DNA of 64,000 bases from Elusimicrobiota bacterium (GCA_016706425.1 JADJJR010000001.1:434001-498000), one strand, 5' to 3'. Counted from the first letter of the stretch, positions 1 through 7,953 are shown. Numbers and translations: made by a program. Notes: generated by a model from the letters alone, not told the origin.

Positions 1-1
1 G

Positions 2-61
2 ACCCGCAAGCTCTGGGGAGGGATCGGGCTGGATTTCACGAACACAGGGAGGATCCTATGA
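2..61 (+). CDS. C-terminal end of an upstream gene (partial)
   Basis: A reading frame is open from the window edge to TGA at 59-61 and ends in ...GIGLDFTNTGRIL. The stop overlaps the next start as ATGA, the junction type used throughout this window, which is the main reason to believe it. The few visible residues would suit the end of an exported or outer-membrane protein, but the family cannot be named from 19 residues. Confidence 0.5.
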   Translation, partial: TRKLWGGIGLDFTNTGRIL

Positions 62-396
62 AACGATGGGTTTGGTTGGCGCTGACCGTGGGAATAGGGC
101 TTGGAGCGGCGGGGGCGGCGAGCGTTCGCGCCTTTCGGCAGGGGGTCTATTATTCCAACGATGTCGCGGAGGAAAAATTGGATTTTGGGACCGTGGACAA
201 AGGCGCGCGATTCAGCCAGGGGCGTTCCCTGGGGTTCGTGCCGGCCGGTTACGGTCGACTGGTGGGAATCACTTCGAGCGGGGCCAACGCCGTGCTTTGG
301 TTTGAGGATGAGGGGAAAACGCTTCGGAACGTCTGGGTAGAGGACGGCCGGCTCGTCCGCGTTCACCGGGGAGGAACGTTTGAGGACCGGCCTTAA
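58..396 (+). CDS. Small exported protein, unknown function
   Basis: 112 residues. The N-terminus has a signal-peptide pattern: MKRW, then a hydrophobic run of about 15 residues, then small residues near A20-A21. The mature part is mixed charged/hydrophobic, has no cysteine motif and ends in arginine-rich sequence. The start is ATG 58, preceded by AGGGAGG at 46-52, and it overlaps the preceding stop by four bases, so the two genes are probably co-translated. I do not recognise a family. The protein is probably periplasmic or lipid-facing, and that is inference from the signal peptide only. Confidence 0.65.
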   Translation: MKRWVWLALTVGIGLGAAGAASVRAFRQGVYYSNDVAEEKLDFGTVDKGARFSQGRSLGFVPAGYGRLVGITSSGANAVLWFEDEGKTLRNVWVEDGRLVRVHRGGTFEDRP

Positions 397-400
397 AGGG

Positions 401-432
401 GAATAATAAAGGCCCGCCTTCGGGGCGGGCCT
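401..432 (-). terminator. Intrinsic terminator for the minus-strand gene at 448-786
   Basis: A 9-bp GC-rich stem (410-418 with 424-432) closes a 5-base loop. Read on the minus strand it is followed by a T-rich tail (TTTATTATT, 401-409). On the plus strand there is no T-tract, so it mainly serves the minus-strand gene that ends 16 bases away. It sits between two convergent genes. Confidence 0.7.
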
Positions 433-447
433 GGGGTGCCCTTCGGG

Positions 448-786
448 TCAATCGGCCAGTTCGATTCCCTGAAGTCTCGCTCTCTCCTGCATGCGGAGGC
501 GGTGTTCCATGCGCAACCGCGCCCGCTCCTCTTCGGTTTTGCATTCCTTCAACTGTTTGCGGTACTGCGCTCTTTCTTGTTTTGTCATCAACTCATCGCC
601 GAAAACGCCCTCTTTTTGGCGTTTTTGCGTTCGCGCCTCCTCCCTTTCCTGGGTTCGGGTCTCTTGCCGAACCTCGGCTTCGGTCCTCGTTCGGTTGGAC
701 ACCGGTGTTTTTGGAGGGTTGGCGGCGCTAAGCGACATCGTCCCCAGCCCCAACAAAACAACCGCCCACCTTGGCCACGCTCTCAT
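448..786 (-). CDS. Small exported charged/coiled-coil protein
   Basis: 112 residues from ATG 786. An in-frame extension upstream to 879 lacks signal-peptide logic, while the chosen start has GAGGAG at the right distance and begins MRAWPRWAVVLLGLG, a clear signal peptide. After the cleavage region (about residue 22) the chain is almost entirely Glu/Arg/Lys/Gln, with a heptad-like helix in residues 65-108. The single Cys sits in KECKTEEE. It resembles short periplasmic helical proteins of unknown role. It is divergent from the vWA gene at 905 and ends at a good terminator. Confidence 0.6.
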   Translation of the reverse strand: MRAWPRWAVVLLGLGTMSLSAANPPKTPVSNRTRTEAEVRQETRTQEREEARTQKRQKEGVFGDELMTKQERAQYRKQLKECKTEEERARLRMEHRLRMQERARLQGIELAD

Positions 787-904
787 GACACGCTCCTCAC
801 TGGCATTTATCTGACGCTTTAACGGACACAAAAGTTTAGTCCCCGGAACCAAACCGCGCCTTCGGTGTCGTACCAACAAGGGGACACTTCCCCCGGAGGC
901 GTCT

Positions 905-2029
905 ATGAAACGGATCTCAGCGGTGATTCTGTCTTTCTTTGTCGTGTCGGCCGGGGCTCATCCCGTCGATCCCCGGCCCGATCGGCCCCTGGTGCAATTG
1001 GCTCTTTTGCTCGACACGTCCAACAGCATGGACGGGTTGATCGACCAGGCCAAATCCCAGCTCTGGCGCATCGTGAACGACCTGGCCGGCTCCCGTTGCC
1101 GGGGGCACGCGCCCCGCATCGAAGTCGCGCTTTACGAATACGGCAATTCCGGCCTCTCGGCGGGGGAAAAATACCTGCGGCAGGTCTTGCCCTTCACCCG
1201 CGACCTGGACCGGGTGTCCGAGATGTTGTTCGGCCTGCGGACCAACGGGGGCGAAGAGTATTGCGGGGCGGTGATCAAGGACGCCGTCAAAAACCTTCAA
1301 TGGGACGGCCGCGCGTCGACCTACAAAACCCTCTTCATCGCCGGCAACGAACCCTTCACCCAGGGGGATGTGAACTTCCGCGACGCCGTCCAAAAGGCCG
1401 TGGACAGGGGCGTGGTCGTCAACACGATCTTCTGCGGCGACCGACGCGAGGGCCTTGAAACCGGCTGGCGGGACGGGGCCGACCGCGGGCGGGGGGCGTT
1501 CCTGACCATCAACCAGGACCGGGACATCGTGGTGCGGCGCAGTCCCTACGACGACGAGATCGAACGACTGGGTCGGTTGTTCAACGACACCTTCGTCTAT
1601 TTCGGCGCCCGGGCGGAAGAAACGGCCGCGCGGCAAAGCCGGGCCGACGCCGCGGCCCTCAAGGCCGCGCCGGCCGGGGCTTCCGTGGAGCGTTCGCTTT
1701 TCAAATCCAAACGGCAGTACAGCGAGTCCCTGGCGGCGGAAGACGCCGTGAGCGCCGTGGTCAGCGGTCGAATGAAAGCCGTCGAGCTCGAGGCCAAAGA
1801 CCTGCCGGCCGAAATGCGCGGAAAGGACGCGAAGGAACTGGAGGGCGCGTTGAAGGCCAAACAGGCCGAACGAGAAAAGATTCAATCGGAATTGGACGCG
1901 CTGGGTAAGAAACGGGAAAAATTCCTGGCCGAGAAACCCGCGGACGCCAAAGACACCCTCGACCGAGCGATCCTCGACGCCGTCCGGGAACAGGCCCGGG
2001 GCCTGGGGTACGCCTTCGACAGCAAGTGA
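905..2029 (+). CDS. Exported von Willebrand factor A domain protein
   Basis: 374 residues. A signal peptide (about residues 1-19) is followed by a vWA domain that starts with the metal-ion-dependent adhesion site DTSNS (D37, S39, S41), so the fold should bind a divalent cation and mediate protein contacts. The domain runs to about residue 225. Residues 280-350 are rich in Glu/Lys/Ala with heptads and should form a coiled coil. No transmembrane anchor is seen after the signal peptide. The ATG is preceded by CGGAGGC. It is monocistronic, ending at the strong hairpin at 2041. The ligand and process are unknown. Confidence 0.75.
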   Translation: MKRISAVILSFFVVSAGAHPVDPRPDRPLVQLALLLDTSNSMDGLIDQAKSQLWRIVNDLAGSRCRGHAPRIEVALYEYGNSGLSAGEKYLRQVLPFTRDLDRVSEMLFGLRTNGGEEYCGAVIKDAVKNLQWDGRASTYKTLFIAGNEPFTQGDVNFRDAVQKAVDRGVVVNTIFCGDRREGLETGWRDGADRGRGAFLTINQDRDIVVRRSPYDDEIERLGRLFNDTFVYFGARAEETAARQSRADAAALKAAPAGASVERSLFKSKRQYSESLAAEDAVSAVVSGRMKAVELEAKDLPAEMRGKDAKELEGALKAKQAEREKIQSELDALGKKREKFLAEKPADAKDTLDRAILDAVREQARGLGYAFDSK

Positions 2030-2040
2030 GGCAATAAACA

Positions 2041-2077
2041 AAAGGGGCGCGGGCCGTGGGCCCGCGCCCCTTTTTTA
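2041..2077. terminator. Bidirectional terminator between the vWA gene and phoU
   Basis: A perfect 15-bp stem (2041-2055 with 2059-2073) has a 3-base loop and an A-tract on one side and a T-tract on the other. It therefore terminates the vWA gene on the plus strand and the pst-phoU operon on the minus strand. The phoU stop codon (2075-2077) lies directly in its T-tract. Confidence 0.85.
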
Positions 2078-2743
2078 TTTGGGATCGGCGAAGCGGTGGC
2101 GGATGTCTTTGCCCTGGACCATAAAGATGACGTCCTCGGCGATGTTGGTGGCGTGGTCGCCGATGCGTTCCATGTTCTTGGCCAGCAGGATCAAGTCCAC
2201 GAATTGGGTGGAATGGGTCGGGTCTTTCTTGATCAAATCGATCAGGCTGGTGATCGCCTCGGCCTTGAGTTTGTCCTCTTCCTCGTCCTGGGGGAAGACG
2301 CCCTGGGCCAGATTTACGTCGCCCCGGGAGAAAGCGTCCAGGGCCTCGCGCAGCATTTTTTGGGAGATCTCCGCCATGCGGAAGACCAGGCTCACCTGGG
2401 GCACGGGTGTTTCCTTGAAGAGGTGGTAATAACAGGTCTGTGAGGCGTTCACGGCCTGGTCGGCGATCCGCTCCAAATCCGAATTGATTTTCATGGCCGC
2501 GGTGATGAGGCGCAGGTCCGCCGCCATGGGTTGGTGCAGGGCGATGAGCTTCAGGCAGCGGTCGTCGACCTCCACGTGCATGTGGTTGACCTGCTCCTCC
2601 AGGGTAAACACCTCCTGGGTGAGCTTTTCGTTCCGTTCGCGCAGGGCGCGAACGGCCTTCTGGATCATGTCCTCGGCGGTGGCGCCCATGCGGAGCAGGA
2701 GCTCCTTGAGGCGGTTGAGTTCTTCGTCGAAATGGCGTTCCAC
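2075..2743 (-). CDS. phoU: Phosphate uptake regulator PhoU
   Basis: 222 residues from GTG 2743, giving MERHFDEELNRLKELLLRMG, the usual PhoU beginning. AAGGAG lies 6 bases upstream; a TTG seven codons earlier has no such site. Two PhoU three-helix repeats are visible, each with an acidic metal-binding helix (NSDLERIADQAVN near residue 87, KNMERIGDHATNIAED near residue 192). PhoU represses phosphate signalling and restrains the PstSCAB transporter when phosphate is plentiful. It is the last gene of the pst operon. No phoR/phoB pair lies next to it, so the signalling partner is elsewhere or is the two-component pair at 24-26.6 kb. Confidence 0.93.
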   Translation of the reverse strand: MERHFDEELNRLKELLLRMGATAEDMIQKAVRALRERNEKLTQEVFTLEEQVNHMHVEVDDRCLKLIALHQPMAADLRLITAAMKINSDLERIADQAVNASQTCYYHLFKETPVPQVSLVFRMAEISQKMLREALDAFSRGDVNLAQGVFPQDEEEDKLKAEAITSLIDLIKKDPTHSTQFVDLILLAKNMERIGDHATNIAEDVIFMVQGKDIRHRFADPK

Positions 2744-2756
2744 GGGGTTCTCCTTT

Positions 2757-3587
2757 TTATCCAAAACGGCCGGTGATGTATTGTTCGGTGCGCGGGTCCT
2801 GGGGGCTGGTGAAGATCTGCCCCGTCGGGCCGTATTCCACCAGGTCGCCCAGGAGGAAATAGGCCGTGCGCGAGGAAACGCGCGCGGCCTGTTGCATGTT
2901 GTGCGTCACGATCACGATGGCGTAGCGTTGTTTGAGGTCGATGATCATCTCCTCGATGCGCTGGGTCGCCAACGGGTCGAGGGCGGAGCAGGGCTCGTCC
3001 ATGAGAAGGACTTCGGGCTCCACCGCCAACAAACGGGAAATGCACAACCGTTGCTGTTGCTCGGGGGAAAGCGCGAGGGCCGGGGCGTCGAGGCGGTCCT
3101 TCACCTCGTCCCACAACCCCGTGGACCTCAGGCATTTCTCCACCAGTTCCCGCAGCCCCGCGCCCTGCACGGCGTGGTGGACCCGGGGCCCGTAGGCCAC
3201 GTTTTCGAAAACGCTGATGGGGAAGGGGTTGGGCCGCTGGAACACCATACCCACGCGTTTGCGCAGGCCGATGAGGTCGGCCTTGGGCGCGTAAATGTTC
3301 TTGCCGCGCAGAAGGACTTCGCCCTCGACGCGCGCGCCGTTGATTAAATCGTTCAGACGGTTCAGCGTTCGCAAAAGGGTCGATTTGCCGCAACCCGACG
3401 GACCGATGAAGGCCGTGATCGCCCGGTCCGGAATCGCGATGTGAATGTTTTGGAGGGCCTGGAAGTTGCCGTAAAAAAAGTTTAAATCCCGCGTCTCCAA
3501 CACCGGGGTCTCGGTGGGCGCGTTCTGGGCCGCCGCGGGACGGTCCGGGGTTTTCTCGGGGGTTTTAACCAAAACGTCCGGAGACAT
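2757..3587 (-). CDS. pstB: Phosphate ABC transporter ATPase, second paralogue (PstB2)
   Basis: 276 residues. After an N-terminal extension of about 30 residues rich in Pro/Ala/Thr comes an ABC ATPase: Walker A GPSGCGKST (62-70), Q-loop VFQRPNPFP (Q117), Walker B LLMDEP (D197, E198) and switch His in VTHN (H229). The ABC signature, normally LSGGQ, is LSPEQ here (173-177), confirmed in the DNA at 3057-3071. It overlaps the upstream pstB1 by 23 bases. It would energise phosphate import at the inner membrane with PstA/PstC. With the defects in PstB1 it suggests an obligate heterodimer. Confidence 0.9.
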   Translation of the reverse strand: MSPDVLVKTPEKTPDRPAAAQNAPTETPVLETRDLNFFYGNFQALQNIHIAIPDRAITAFIGPSGCGKSTLLRTLNRLNDLINGARVEGEVLLRGKNIYAPKADLIGLRKRVGMVFQRPNPFPISVFENVAYGPRVHHAVQGAGLRELVEKCLRSTGLWDEVKDRLDAPALALSPEQQQRLCISRLLAVEPEVLLMDEPCSALDPLATQRIEEMIIDLKQRYAIVIVTHNMQQAARVSSRTAYFLLGDLVEYGPTGQIFTSPQDPRTEQYITGRFG

Positions 3588-4326
3588 AGTCGGCCGTCCT
3601 TTGTTCTTTGGGGCTGGTGAAAATTTGCCCGGTTTCGCCTTCTTCGATCAGTTGGCCCATCAGTAAAAAAGCCGTCCGGTCCGAGGTGCGCGACGCCTGT
3701 TTGACGTTGTTGGTCACCAGCACGATGGACATTTTTTCCTTGAGACCTTTCAAGGCCTCTTCGATCTTGGCGGTGGAGATGGGGTCCAGGCCCGAGCAGG
3801 GTTCGTCCAGAAGCAGGATGTCCGGCGCGAGCATGAGGCTGCGCGCGAGGCAAAGACGTTGTTGTTGGCCTCCCGACAGTTCCAAGGCCGACGCGCCCAG
3901 CCGGTCTTTGACCTCATCCCAAAGGAAGGCGGCGCGCAGGCTTTCCTCCACGCGGCCCCGGGGCGTTTGGGCCCCCTGAAAGCGAAGGCCCAGGCGCAAA
4001 TTGTCTTCAATGGACATGGGCAAGGGCGTTGGCACGGCGAACATCATGCTGATCCGCCGTCGCAGCGACGCCACGTCGGTTTTGGGGTCCAAAAGGTCAC
4101 GGTCGTCCAAAAGAATTTCGCCCCGCACCTCCAGGTTGTCCTCCAGGTCGGTGAGCCGGTTGAGGCACCGCAACAGCGTGGTTTTGCCGCCGCCGGCCGG
4201 GCCGATGATGGCGAGGATCTCGTTTTGAGACACGTCCAACGACACGTCGTTCAAGAGGGTTTTGCCCCCCGCCCGGACGGTGAGGTTCCGCACCCGGATT
4301 TTTTCGGCGGCGCCCAGGCGGCTCAT
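3565..4326 (-). CDS. pstB: Phosphate ABC transporter ATPase, first paralogue (PstB1, degenerate catalytic motifs)
   Basis: 253 residues from ATG 4326, which overlaps the pstA stop as ATGA. The PstB fold is clear and LSGGQ is intact (150-154), as are D174/E175. Walker A is unusual (GPAGGGKTT, 42-50), the Q-loop Gln is Ala (A97 in MMFAVPTPLP), and the switch His is Asn (N206 in LVTNN). Both changes were checked in the DNA at 4036-4038 and 3709-3711. In ABC ATPases the Q-loop couples to the permease and the His completes hydrolysis, so this subunit's own site should be weak. Its LSGGQ could still complete the PstB2 site. Confidence 0.88.
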   Translation of the reverse strand: MSRLGAAEKIRVRNLTVRAGGKTLLNDVSLDVSQNEILAIIGPAGGGKTTLLRCLNRLTDLEDNLEVRGEILLDDRDLLDPKTDVASLRRRISMMFAVPTPLPMSIEDNLRLGLRFQGAQTPRGRVEESLRAAFLWDEVKDRLGASALELSGGQQQRLCLARSLMLAPDILLLDEPCSGLDPISTAKIEEALKGLKEKMSIVLVTNNVKQASRTSDRTAFLLMGQLIEEGETGQIFTSPKEQRTADYVSGRFG

Positions 4327-5228
4327 CGTTGGATCCTCCGGCGGATGCGCGAGCGGATGATGATGGCGGTGAAATTGAGGCCGAAGGTCAACAGCAGCAG
4401 CACGAGCACCGTGGCGTAGAGGATGGGCAGGGTGGCGTCCACGTCCGGTGATTGGGTGGCCATGACGTAGACGTGATAGCCCAGCTCCATGAATTGGTGG
4501 TTGAGCCGCGTGGGCAGGTACGGGAGGAAGTAGGCCGCCCCGGTGAAAAGGATCGGCGCCACCTCGCCGGCGCCGCGGCTGATGGCCAGGATCGTTCCCG
4601 TCAAGATGCCGCCCACCGCCTGGGGCAGCAGGACGAACCGCACCATCTGCCAACGGGTGGCGCCCAGGGAATAGGCCACTTCCCGGTGGCTTCGCGGCAC
4701 CACCCGCAGGGCCTCCTCGGTGGCGACCACGACCGTCGGTAAAGTGAGGAGCGCCAAGGTCAACGCCGCCCAAAGAATGGCGGGTTGGCCGAAGTAGAGC
4801 TTGTTGTCAAAGAAGAATTTGTCGAGACCCCGACCGACGAAATTGATGAAGAAGCCGAGCCCGAACAGGCCGAAAACGATCGCCGGCACGCCGGCGAGGT
4901 TTTGAATGGCCATCCGCACCAGGGGCACCCAGCGGGATTTTTTGGGCGCGTATTCCTGCAGATAGATGGCCGTCGACACGCCCAGGGGCACCACGGCGAT
5001 GGTCATGAGGATCACCAGAAAAGCCGTGCCGAAAATAGCGGGGAAAATGCCGCCTTCCGTCATGCCGGACCGCGGCGCCGTCGAAAGGAAATCCCAATTG
5101 ATGTGGCCGACGCCGTGGATCACGACGTTCCCCAGGATCAGGACCACCGCGAGGGTCAAGATCAGGCAGGCCAAACCCGTTAAGGCCTTGAAAAAAACGC
5201 TGGTGAGGTCGATCCAGCGGCGTTTCAT
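4323..5228 (-). CDS. pstA: Phosphate ABC transporter permease PstA
   Basis: 301 residues with six predicted membrane segments, the first at about 12-35. The BPD_transp_1 domain contains the ATPase-contacting segment EEALRVVPRSHREVAYSLGA followed by RWQMVRFVLLPQAVGGILTG. It pairs with PstC to form the phosphate channel in the inner membrane. Starts and stops overlap its neighbours by four bases on both sides (pstC/pstA and pstA/pstB1), which indicates translational coupling. Length and motif order are normal for PstA. Confidence 0.94.
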   Translation of the reverse strand: MKRRWIDLTSVFFKALTGLACLILTLAVVLILGNVVIHGVGHINWDFLSTAPRSGMTEGGIFPAIFGTAFLVILMTIAVVPLGVSTAIYLQEYAPKKSRWVPLVRMAIQNLAGVPAIVFGLFGLGFFINFVGRGLDKFFFDNKLYFGQPAILWAALTLALLTLPTVVVATEEALRVVPRSHREVAYSLGATRWQMVRFVLLPQAVGGILTGTILAISRGAGEVAPILFTGAAYFLPYLPTRLNHQFMELGYHVYVMATQSPDVDATLPILYATVLVLLLLTFGLNFTAIIIRSRIRRRIQR

Positions 5229-6163
5229 TGTTCCCCCGTGAGCTTTTTACGGAACCGACCGACCCACATTTGGCCGGCGAGATTGATTAAAAAAGTGAAG
5301 ACAAAGAGCAAAACCCCAATGAAGAAAAGCACGTGGTAATGGGGGCTGCCCGATACGACTTCGCCCAGTTCCGAGGCGATGGTGGCCGAGAGGCTGCGGA
5401 ACCCGTACCCCAGATGCCAACTCGGGATGGCCTGGTTGCCCGAGGCCATGAGGACGATCATCGTCTCCCCGATGGCGCGGCCGAAGCCCAGAATGCCCGC
5501 GGCGAAGATGCCGGGAAAGGCGGCGGGGAACACCACCCGGCGGGCCGTTTGCCAGGGGGTGGCGCCCAGGGCCACCGAGCCCTGCCGGTAGCTTTGGGGA
5601 ACGGCCGTCAGGGCGTCCTCGGCGACGGTGAACACGATCGGGATGACCGCCAGGCCGAGGGCGATGCCGGCGTTGATGGTGTTGAGGCGGTAGTCCAAAC
5701 CGAACAGGTCCTGAACGGCGGTGGCCATCACGAGCAGGGCGAAAAACCCGAGCACCACCGAGGGAATGCCCGCCAGGAGTTCGATGACGGGTTTCACGAT
5801 TTCCTTGAGCCAGGGGGGCGCGAACTCCGAGGTGAAGACCGCCGCCCCCAGGGCCAGGGGGAAGGCGAAGGCCAACGCCACAAAGGTGACTTTGAGAGTC
5901 CCGATGATGAGGGGCCAAAAGGAATATTTGGGAATTTCCGACACCGGTTGCCACATGTGCCCGGCGGGCTCGCCAGGTTCCGGGACCTGCGCCAGGAACA
6001 ACTTAGACAGGCCCGCCTCCGCGCGGGCCTCCGGCGAGGTGAAAAGGGGCACGGCTTCTTTCCCGATAAAGACGAAGATGAGGACCAAACCCACGATGGC
6101 GATGGCGGCGCTGGCGTGGATCAATCCCTCGATGATCCGCTCCGAGAGTTTTTTCTGAATCAT
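5225..6163 (-). CDS. pstC: Phosphate ABC transporter permease PstC
   Basis: 312 residues with membrane segments near 12-35, 80-110, 125-150 and further towards the C-terminus. The permease EAA-type loop reads EDALTAVPQSYRQGSVALGATPWQTARR. An insertion of about 45 residues after the first helix is periplasmic by topology. It partners with PstA. The start overlaps the pstS stop by four bases. Nothing in the sequence is unusual for the family. Confidence 0.94.
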   Translation of the reverse strand: MIQKKLSERIIEGLIHASAAIAIVGLVLIFVFIGKEAVPLFTSPEARAEAGLSKLFLAQVPEPGEPAGHMWQPVSEIPKYSFWPLIIGTLKVTFVALAFAFPLALGAAVFTSEFAPPWLKEIVKPVIELLAGIPSVVLGFFALLVMATAVQDLFGLDYRLNTINAGIALGLAVIPIVFTVAEDALTAVPQSYRQGSVALGATPWQTARRVVFPAAFPGIFAAGILGFGRAIGETMIVLMASGNQAIPSWHLGYGFRSLSATIASELGEVVSGSPHYHVLFFIGVLLFVFTFLINLAGQMWVGRFRKKLTGEQ

Positions 6164-7011
6164 TTCTTTTTCCCCGCGATGGGATAAAACCCCACCTTGG
6201 CCACGATGGCCTGGCCTTCGGGGCTCAAGGCGAAATCGATGAAATCCTTGATGGGGCCTGCGGGGTCCCCGCGCAAGTAGTAATACAGGTCGCGACTGAC
6301 CGGGTAGGTACCGTCCAAAATGTGTTTTTCATCGGGGAGGATGGCCGGCCGGGCGGGATCCGCCTGGAGCGCGGCGAACTTGATGCCCTTGGCGTAGGCG
6401 GCGCCGCCGAAGCCGATGCCACGCTTGTCCCGGGCGACGGCGTTGGCCACCGAGGCCGTTCCGGGCAGGCACTGGGCGAAGGGGGTGAAATCCTTTTTCT
6501 TCAACACGTGTTCTTTGAAGAATTCGTAGGTCCCCGAATTGTTTTCCCTGGAATAAAGGATGATTTTTTGGTCCGGCCCGCCCAGGTCTTTCCAATTGGT
6601 GATCTTGCCGCGGTACACCAGGGCCACCTGCTCGGTGGTGAGCGCGGAAAGGGGGTTGGCGCTGTTGAGATAGACCGCGATGCCGTCCTTGGCGACGGCG
6701 ATTTCCACGGGGTCGCGCCCGGTCTTGGCCTTGAGGGCGACCCGCTCCTTTTCTTTCATGGGGCGGGAGGAAGCGCAGATGTCCGTCGATCCCGCAAGCA
6801 GGGAGGCGATCCCGGTGCCCGATCCACCCCCCGTCACCTGAACGATGGCTTTTCCGTGGGTGGCCATGTACCGTTCCGCCCAGCGCTGATTGAGGATGAC
6901 CAGGGTGTCGGACCCTTTGATGGTGACGGTTTCCGCCGCCCGGTTCGGTCGGGGCGAGGCGAGGGACAGGAGAATCCCGCAAAGGACGGCGAATGTTCGG
7001 GCGGTCGGCAT
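6160..7011 (-). CDS. pstS: Phosphate-binding protein PstS
   Basis: 283 residues with a signal peptide (about 1-25, ending NRAAE). The mature part begins VTIKGSDTLVILNQRWAERY and continues with GGGSGTGIASLLAGSTDICASSRPM, the typical PstS pattern whose Ser/Thr/Asp residues cradle phosphate. There is no lipobox Cys, so it is probably a free periplasmic protein. It is the first gene of pstSCAB1B2-phoU. The family normally captures phosphate and passes it to PstCA. The region upstream (7012-7353) has no convincing Pho box. Confidence 0.92.
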   Translation of the reverse strand: MPTARTFAVLCGILLSLASPRPNRAAETVTIKGSDTLVILNQRWAERYMATHGKAIVQVTGGGSGTGIASLLAGSTDICASSRPMKEKERVALKAKTGRDPVEIAVAKDGIAVYLNSANPLSALTTEQVALVYRGKITNWKDLGGPDQKIILYSRENNSGTYEFFKEHVLKKKDFTPFAQCLPGTASVANAVARDKRGIGFGGAAYAKGIKFAALQADPARPAILPDEKHILDGTYPVSRDLYYYLRGDPAGPIKDFIDFALSPEGQAIVAKVGFYPIAGKKK

Positions 7012-7138
7012 GGGTATCGCGAAAAGGAATTTAGCACTTTCGGCCGGATTGGCCTAGACCGCGGGCGCGCCGGACGGGACACGCGCGCCGCGCGGGGCCG
7101 TTTTCCCGTCGGGAATTAAATGCCGCGCCACGGCGCAA

Positions 7139-7168
7139 GTAAATTTTTGGGGGGCGGAAAAAATTTAC
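7139..7168. repeat. AT-rich palindrome with G-rich spacer (possible operator)
   Basis: GTAAATTTTT at 7139-7148 is perfectly repeated in inverse at 7159-7168, separated by ten mostly-G bases. The arms are pure AT in a very GC-rich context, about 130 bases from the pstS start and 185 from the nrdR start. It could be a binding site for a dimeric regulator or an UP-like element. The function is inferred only from symmetry and position. Confidence 0.4.
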
Positions 7169-7223
7169 AAAAACGCGCTTTTCCGCCGAGCGGCGGCCCG
7201 CGGATCGTCGGTAAAAAACGCGC

Positions 7224-7254
7224 TTGACACTCACTAGGGATGGTGGTGTAAGAT
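7224..7254 (+). promoter_or_regulatory. Candidate sigma-70 promoter P1 of the nrdR operon
   Basis: A perfect TTGACA lies at 7224-7229. TAAGAT at 7249-7254 would be the -10 with a 19-base spacer (TGTAAG at 7247 gives 17). It points into the nrdR-purD gene run, and no other gene lies between. Confidence 0.45.
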
Positions 7255-7297
7255 ACGCGCCGCCACAACCCGTGGCCGCCCGCCGCGTGGGGCGAAG

Positions 7298-7316
7298 AAT
7301 CAATATGTGGTAGAAT
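7298..7316 (+). promoter_or_regulatory. Candidate promoter P2 with possible NrdR box
   Basis: TGGTAGAAT (7308-7316) is an extended -10. The 16 bases at 7298-7313 (AATCAATATGTGGTAG) match about 10 positions of the known NrdR box ACACWATATATWGTGT and overlap that -10. NrdR normally represses ribonucleotide reductase genes by binding such sites, and this one lies just before nrdR-nrdJ. Only one weak box is seen where two are usual. Confidence 0.25.
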
Positions 7317-7353
7317 CCTGGGAGGGAGACCCCACCTGTTGTAGGGAAAGTCC

Positions 7354-7920
7354 ATGAGATGCCCCGCGTGTGATCATCCGGAAGACCGCGTCATCGACAG
7401 CCGACCGTTGGAGTCGGCCTCGGTGATCCGTCGGCGCCGTCTGTGCCTGCACTGCAGCAAGCGCTTCACCACCTACGAGCGGGTCGAATCGACCCCGTTG
7501 ATGGTCATCAAGCGCGACAACCGCCGGGAGCCCTTCAGCCGCGACAAGATGCGCGAAGGCATCGTCCGCGCCTGCCGCAAGAGGCCCGTGTCCCCCGCCG
7601 TCATCGAGAAGCTGGTCTCGGAAGTGGAATACAGCCTGCAAGACTACGTGCTGGAAGTGCCCACCGCGGAAATCGGGGAACGCATCCTCAAGCGGCTCTA
7701 CGACATCGACACCGTGGCCTATGTGCGATTTGCTTCCGTCTACCGCTCCTTCGGCGACATCGACTCCTTCCTGACGGAAATCAAGCGGCTGAAGCAGGCC
7801 CACCGCCGACGCGTGACGCTCGGCGCGGCCCGCCTCGCCGTCCCGAAAGACCCGATGTTGAAATCACCCGCGTCGGGGGATGCCCTTTTGCCGGACGCCG
7901 CCCAGCCGGCGACGGTCTAA
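7354..7920 (+). CDS. nrdR: Transcriptional repressor NrdR
   Basis: 188 residues. The zinc ribbon is complete (C3, C6, C31, C34: MRCPAC and CLHCSKRFTTYER). It is followed by an ATP-cone (about 45-140) with VIKRDNRREPFSRDKM, which senses ATP/dATP. NrdR represses ribonucleotide reductase genes when dATP is high. The family is usually about 150 residues; this one has about 35 extra basic and then Ala/Pro-rich residues at the C-terminus. It is the first gene of the nucleotide run and sits 33 bases before nrdJ, its likely target. Confidence 0.93.
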   Translation: MRCPACDHPEDRVIDSRPLESASVIRRRRLCLHCSKRFTTYERVESTPLMVIKRDNRREPFSRDKMREGIVRACRKRPVSPAVIEKLVSEVEYSLQDYVLEVPTAEIGERILKRLYDIDTVAYVRFASVYRSFGDIDSFLTEIKRLKQAHRRRVTLGAARLAVPKDPMLKSPASGDALLPDAAQPATV

Positions 7921-7953
7921 CGAATCGTCTTGAAGAAGGATGGAGGAACGCCC

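Larger units (their letters stand above)
7012..7353. other. Divergent intergenic region pstS / nrdR
   Basis: This 342-base gap holds no gene. The pstS side (7020-7130) is very GC-rich with several short self-complementary stretches. An AT-rich palindrome lies at 7139-7168 and two candidate plus-strand promoters lie at 7224-7254 and 7308-7316. I could not find a confident minus-strand promoter for pstS, nor a Pho box. Confidence 0.6.

Noticed and set aside
7224..7353. Cobalamin riboswitch before the B12-dependent reductase
   Set aside because: No B12 box or the expected multi-stem core is present, and there is no sign of an alternative reductase here.
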